In this document: one piece after another, positions 59,961 to 64,000 of the stretch
Layout: each line of letters begins with the position of its first letter
Numbering within the stretch: position 1 is the first letter of the stretch
NCBI GenBank assembly: GCA_016785225.1
Contig: JAFBJZ010000672.1
Coordinates: 1,049,001 to 1,113,000, forward strand
DNA length: 64,000 nucleotides
Direction of reading: 5' to 3'
Origin: Psettodes erumei
Taxonomy: Eukaryota; Chordata; Actinopteri; Pleuronectiformes; Psettodidae
Made by a program: the position numbers and the translations under genes
Notes under the pieces: generated by a model
Told to the model about the DNA's origin: nothing
The model's input: only the letters and a program-made list of their open reading frames with translations
Databases searched by the model: none

Positions 59961-62265
59961 ATCGGCCCCGGGCCGCGAGCGGCAGGAAAACAGGAAACAT
60001 CCGTCAAAGACAAATCGACTTGTGTTTCATAAAGGCCTGAAAAGAAGCATGAATGTGAACCGTTCCTGTAAACAACCAACCTATTTATACTTCTGTAGTT
60101 GTCCCGGACACGTGAAAATGTCCACCCATGAACAGTGGAGGATTAGTCACAATAACACCCATTGTAGGCCCAGAAGACAAGAGACGCTTGAGTTCGTCCT
60201 GGACGGCTGTGGATCATTTCCACTTCCAGCCCATAGAACCAGTAAACAACCAGCAAACAACCAGTAAACATCCCGCACTCGGGCCAGACTCATGACGGTT
60301 TATTGTGTAAAACACGTTCCTGAAGTGACACAGACATCGGTCACCACGTTCTCAACAACTCACAACTCCTTCTCTCCGATCATTGACGCAGCGCTAATGT
60401 TTAATCACGCTTGATTAACAACCCCCCTCTTTTATGTCGTGGTTAATCTTCAACTCCGGCAGATGTTACAACGCACACGGTGAATAACTGGCACCGGAGA
60501 CGACTGGCTGCGGCTTCGTACGAGACGTACGGACGCGAGATGTCGAGTCGTTCCTGTAGTTTGGGGCGAAGCAGTCAAGTTTGGCAGATGGAGGAGACCC
60601 TGGCTACAGCACCCCCAACCCCAACCCACAATGGAGCCCAGGCGCCCCAAGCCCACAGAGAAAGAGAAAACACTATTAAAAGGTCTGGTCCAAACCCCCC
60701 AAGAACCGCTGCTGCGGTTCCTCTCAGTTCATGATTTAAAAAAAAAAAAATCCTGCGGTGAGGCAGATTTCAAACTTGAAGCTGGCACCGCTGCGGCGCC
60801 GCTTCTCGGAGCTCCACCACCGCCGCCGCGCTAATACGTGCCATGTATATTCAAATGAGCCTGGGGTTTTTGCAGAGGGACCACATTTACATGCCTGGGC
60901 CTGGTGCATTAAAATTGCTATACTTGGAATATTCTACACTCCTCCCTATACTTTAGCGTGTCGGGTCATCGGTAAGAAAGCTGCATGAGTAAGAAAACCA
61001 CACGTCGGCAACGCTTTTCCTTTCCCTCACCTCAAGTTTGTGTAGTTGGGACTTCAGGAGAGAAGATCATTCCTGCTTCAGCTGGTGGGGCAGGACATTT
61101 CTGTCCAATGCGCAACATGTGACGTCCCTTTGCCAAATCCAACATCACTTCACGAGTGAAGGAAATGCACACAAAGGCCTAACACCACCACAAGTTAATC
61201 ACCGCTGAATTAAGTGGATTTGAAGTGGACAAGACGGCCTCTGTTGTTGACAATAGGTTTAGTGACTGTGGTGCCCACATGGGCCGGCCGAGCGAGCCCC
61301 TGGTGGTCTCACGTCGAGAGAGGGGACCTCACACACACTGCGGTACGCACAGCATTGCAAAGCGACACACACACACACACACACACACACATCAAAGACC
61401 TACTGTATTATTGAGACACATTTGTCAGGAAGGATGTCTGAATGAGGGGAAGCCCTCATACCACCCACAACTTTCCAGAGAACGTCACAATAATTCTAAT
61501 GAACATGGCAAGTCTTTCAGTAGAAAAGCTGCAAGAATCAAAACAATCAAGAATCAAAAACAACAGGCCCTGTCACTCATAAATAAACTGCTAAAGTCAC
61601 CATCAGTGACATCAGTGATTCCCAAAGTGTGCGTCTCAAATAACACCGAGCCGACGGACATGCTCATCCACCTATGAGATGCACAAAACTTGCAGAGCTC
61701 AGCCCTCAGGCACAGCATTTCCATTATCACATCTCATGCCCTCCATTTTTTTTTTTAAAAAGTCAGATACATCTGTTCCGCTTGGGGAGGAAACAGAACC
61801 AGTGATAGCTGCTGAGAGTCTGGCTCCGGGCCTGGAATAACCATCTGTCAGAGTGTGACAGTGCGTGTCCTGGGACAGCAGAGACGGAGAGAGAGGGGAC
61901 CACGGGGGCCGACGTCAAACGTCCTCCCCTCCAGGCTCGCTCGTTGCATTTTCCCAATGGAAACACAGCGAGGATCATATTCCATGTTCTGCCGCGGCCC
62001 TCTATATTTATCTACGTCCACCACAAAGCCACAACAGCTTTTCTTTTCAAGGAAAAGGGGGAAGGGGGGGGGGGGTGGCAGCGGCTGAAGGAAGTGGTGG
62101 GTCGGGGCGAATGAGAAAGTGCTGGTAGTCGACTTCATTCAGTCACGAGGGGTAAATGTGTGTTTATAGTCCAGCATTTCCCACAGTGAGATGCTATCAG
62201 TGGCAGTGGGGTGGGGGGTGGGGGGTTTCATCATGGCCACCACACACTCTCACCTGGAGGAGCAG

Positions 62266-62299
<34 letters not shown>

Positions 62300-64000
62300 T
62301 TGAACCTCCTGCCTGTTTAAATTCTCACACCTTCATCTTCTAACACGGCGGCATGTGCTGCTTTTCTTTATCGCCTGGGTTTGTTTTTGTTTTTTTTTTT
62401 TAGCAGAAATGAAACTTGCAGATACCCTGTGGTTCTGAAGAGAAAGTGGCTCCAGCGCCACAAGAAAAAAAAACAGTCGATTGAAAGTGATATAACCAGA
62501 AAGGGAGGGGTTTTATGGTCGACTTCTGCCCCGAACGAACAACTGCCAGAATATGTAGTGGTTAAAAAGGGGGGTGGGGGGTGGAGGTGGTGGTGTTGGG
62601 GGGGAATCAAATTTTGACTGCTCTCCATCAGAGGCAGGAAGGACAAAAAACCTCCTCTCTCTGTGCCAACATTCCACGGCCCAAAGGGATTTTATAGACC
62701 AGCGGACAGCAATGCAGGAACCATTATTACATCCTAGTGATACTATTTATCATGCTCCCTCTTTTCCCTCCCCGCTTCCCCACGTCCCTTTCACCACGCT
62801 GGCTTTCTGTGCACCCCATCACGCAACACACACACACACACACACACAAAAACTTCCTTTAAAAAAACCTGGCTTATTCTCGTGCAAATGATCGGGTGGG
62901 GGGGAGTCGAAATGCAAAACCGGTGACATTCCAACAAGATATAACAAATGGACCCCAGCCCCGAAGCTCCAAAGGCAACAAGCTGGGGTTCGATGGAGCA
63001 ACATGGATTAACTCCCGGGCAAAGAGGATTTTCCTTTACCCTGATTAACCAGCAAAGCTGTTACCACAAGCCTGTTTGGTAAATTAAGGAGCTCCAGAGT
63101 TGCAGTTTGAGGAAACTTTTTTTGTTTTACTTTTGTCCACCATAGCTGCGATGACGTCACTGCGGGAGAAATGTGACACTTCTGTTTGTTTTCATGCTTT
63201 AATGTGAAGAAGGTCCCAGCATCCCCATCACTTCACACGAGATCTTCCCTGGAAGTGGACATGCCTCATGTCCGTCATCACTGAGTTCCCATTGCACTTT
63301 GTCACATTTTGCTTTTATCATATTATATTATATTATAGTATTCCCAACTTTTTCAGCATTTCTATTCAGTTTTTTCTTATACACAAATGCATAAAACACA
63401 GTTGGACCGGGACACACCTCGTCGGTCAGACAGCTCCGTCTTTCCTCTGTGCTTTTACTTTTAATCGCACAAGAAACAGTTATCTTTCACCTTCACCCGA
63501 TACTTTGTCGTCAAGGACCTGCAGGGAGTCGTGTTACCATACGTGGCCAAACATGGGCAGAAAACGCCGAGGTCAGTGGAAAAAAACAAACTGATAAAAC
63601 ACGGAGCTTAGCCGGCCACAGCTCCCACACGTCTGACGGAAACCCAAACGGTCTACCTTGGGCAGCAAAAGACTATATGAAGCAATAACTTCCCAGAATT
63701 AGAAAATTATAGTTCTCTTGGCATCCGCTTGATAAGAAAGCAAAGACGATCTATTTATGAGAAACGTTCCAATCATGCCTGTGGCTGCCCCGGAATGCCT
63801 TCTTTTGCATTCAGAGCGTGCTCCATTGTCAGGTAGCAGAACATTGTTATCGATTAGCTGGGAACGCCAAACCCACATACCAATAATGACCTCAGTGGGT
63901 AGGGAGAAGAAAGGGCTGGGGTGGAGGTGGAGGGAAGGATTGTCATAGCTCAGAGGCTAAGTATCCATCAAAGGAAAAGTTCAGAAAAGAGAAAGGAAAA

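Larger units (their letters stand above)
53861..64000 (-). other. probable sdc4 intron 1 and/or upstream DNA
   Basis: No coding exon was recognised. The region is rich in (CA)n/(GT)n arrays, poly-G runs and CpG-rich patches (57.3-57.7, 59.63-59.96 kb). Two low-repeat stretches, 62.65-63.10 and 63.70-63.95 kb, are dense in transcription-factor-like words and might be conserved elements. Assignment to intron 1 rests only on the missing sdc4 exon 1. Confidence 0.4.

Noticed and set aside
62255..62300. Leu-rich CTCCTGCTCCTCCAG followed by a GTGAG donor on the minus strand, considered as sdc4 signal-peptide exon
   Set aside because: It is preceded directly by a (CA)n array with no ATG or continuing hydrophobic core.
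62940..63010. GGGGTTCGATGG resembling a tRNA T-loop
   Set aside because: No A box, acceptor stem or anticodon arm at the right distance.
1..64000. CRISPR arrays, bacterial operons, phage genes
   Set aside because: Not present; the tandem repeats are eukaryotic satellite, minisatellites and microsatellites.

Overview
The window is vertebrate nuclear DNA, almost certainly from a teleost fish. It has split genes with GT-AG introns, very frequent (CA)n/(GT)n arrays, several copies of repeat families common in fish genomes, and four protein-coding genes whose products align well with vertebrate families. No bacterial, viral or CRISPR feature was seen.

Layout: 1-3.3 kb is an array of about 18 copies of an AT-rich ~181-bp satellite monomer that runs off the left edge. 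3.4-18 kb has no recognisable gene, but holds dispersed repeats, a 751-bp hAT-like element with 8-bp target-site duplications, and an orphan CpG-rich, TSS-like island at 13.8-14.15 kb with a possible tiny first coding exon on the minus strand. Next come rbm15b (minus, single exon, 18.05-20.58 kb; three RRMs plus SPOC), manf (minus, four coding exons, 23.6-26.5 kb; ER-stress neurotrophic factor), oser1 (plus, a non-coding first exon and three coding exons, 28.2-32.2 kb) and sdc4 (minus, coding exons 2-5 at 52.5-53.45 kb; the signal-peptide exon was not found and may lie beyond the right edge). 32-49 kb and 53.5-64 kb contain repeats and probable regulatory or intronic DNA.

Rbm15b and manf are neighbours on human 3p21, while OSER1 and SDC4 are both on 20q13. 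The window therefore joins two blocks that are separate in human. The four genes do not form an operon-like unit: Rbm15b is an m6A-writer adaptor, Manf an ER-stress protein, Oser1 an oxidative-stress-responsive protein and Sdc4 a cell-surface heparan sulfate proteoglycan. manf and oser1 are head to head about 1.7 kb apart and carry stress/cAMP-type promoter motifs (UPRE and CCAAT boxes; CRE).

The main points for a second look are three coding frameshifts (two in rbm15b, one in oser1), each explained by loss of one base from a four-base C or G run, probably an assembly error; the manf promoter with three CTGATTGG boxes exactly 51 bp apart plus a perfect UPRE; an upstream ORF overlapping the oser1 start; and the helically phased T-tracts of the satellite. 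I found no convincing undescribed system.
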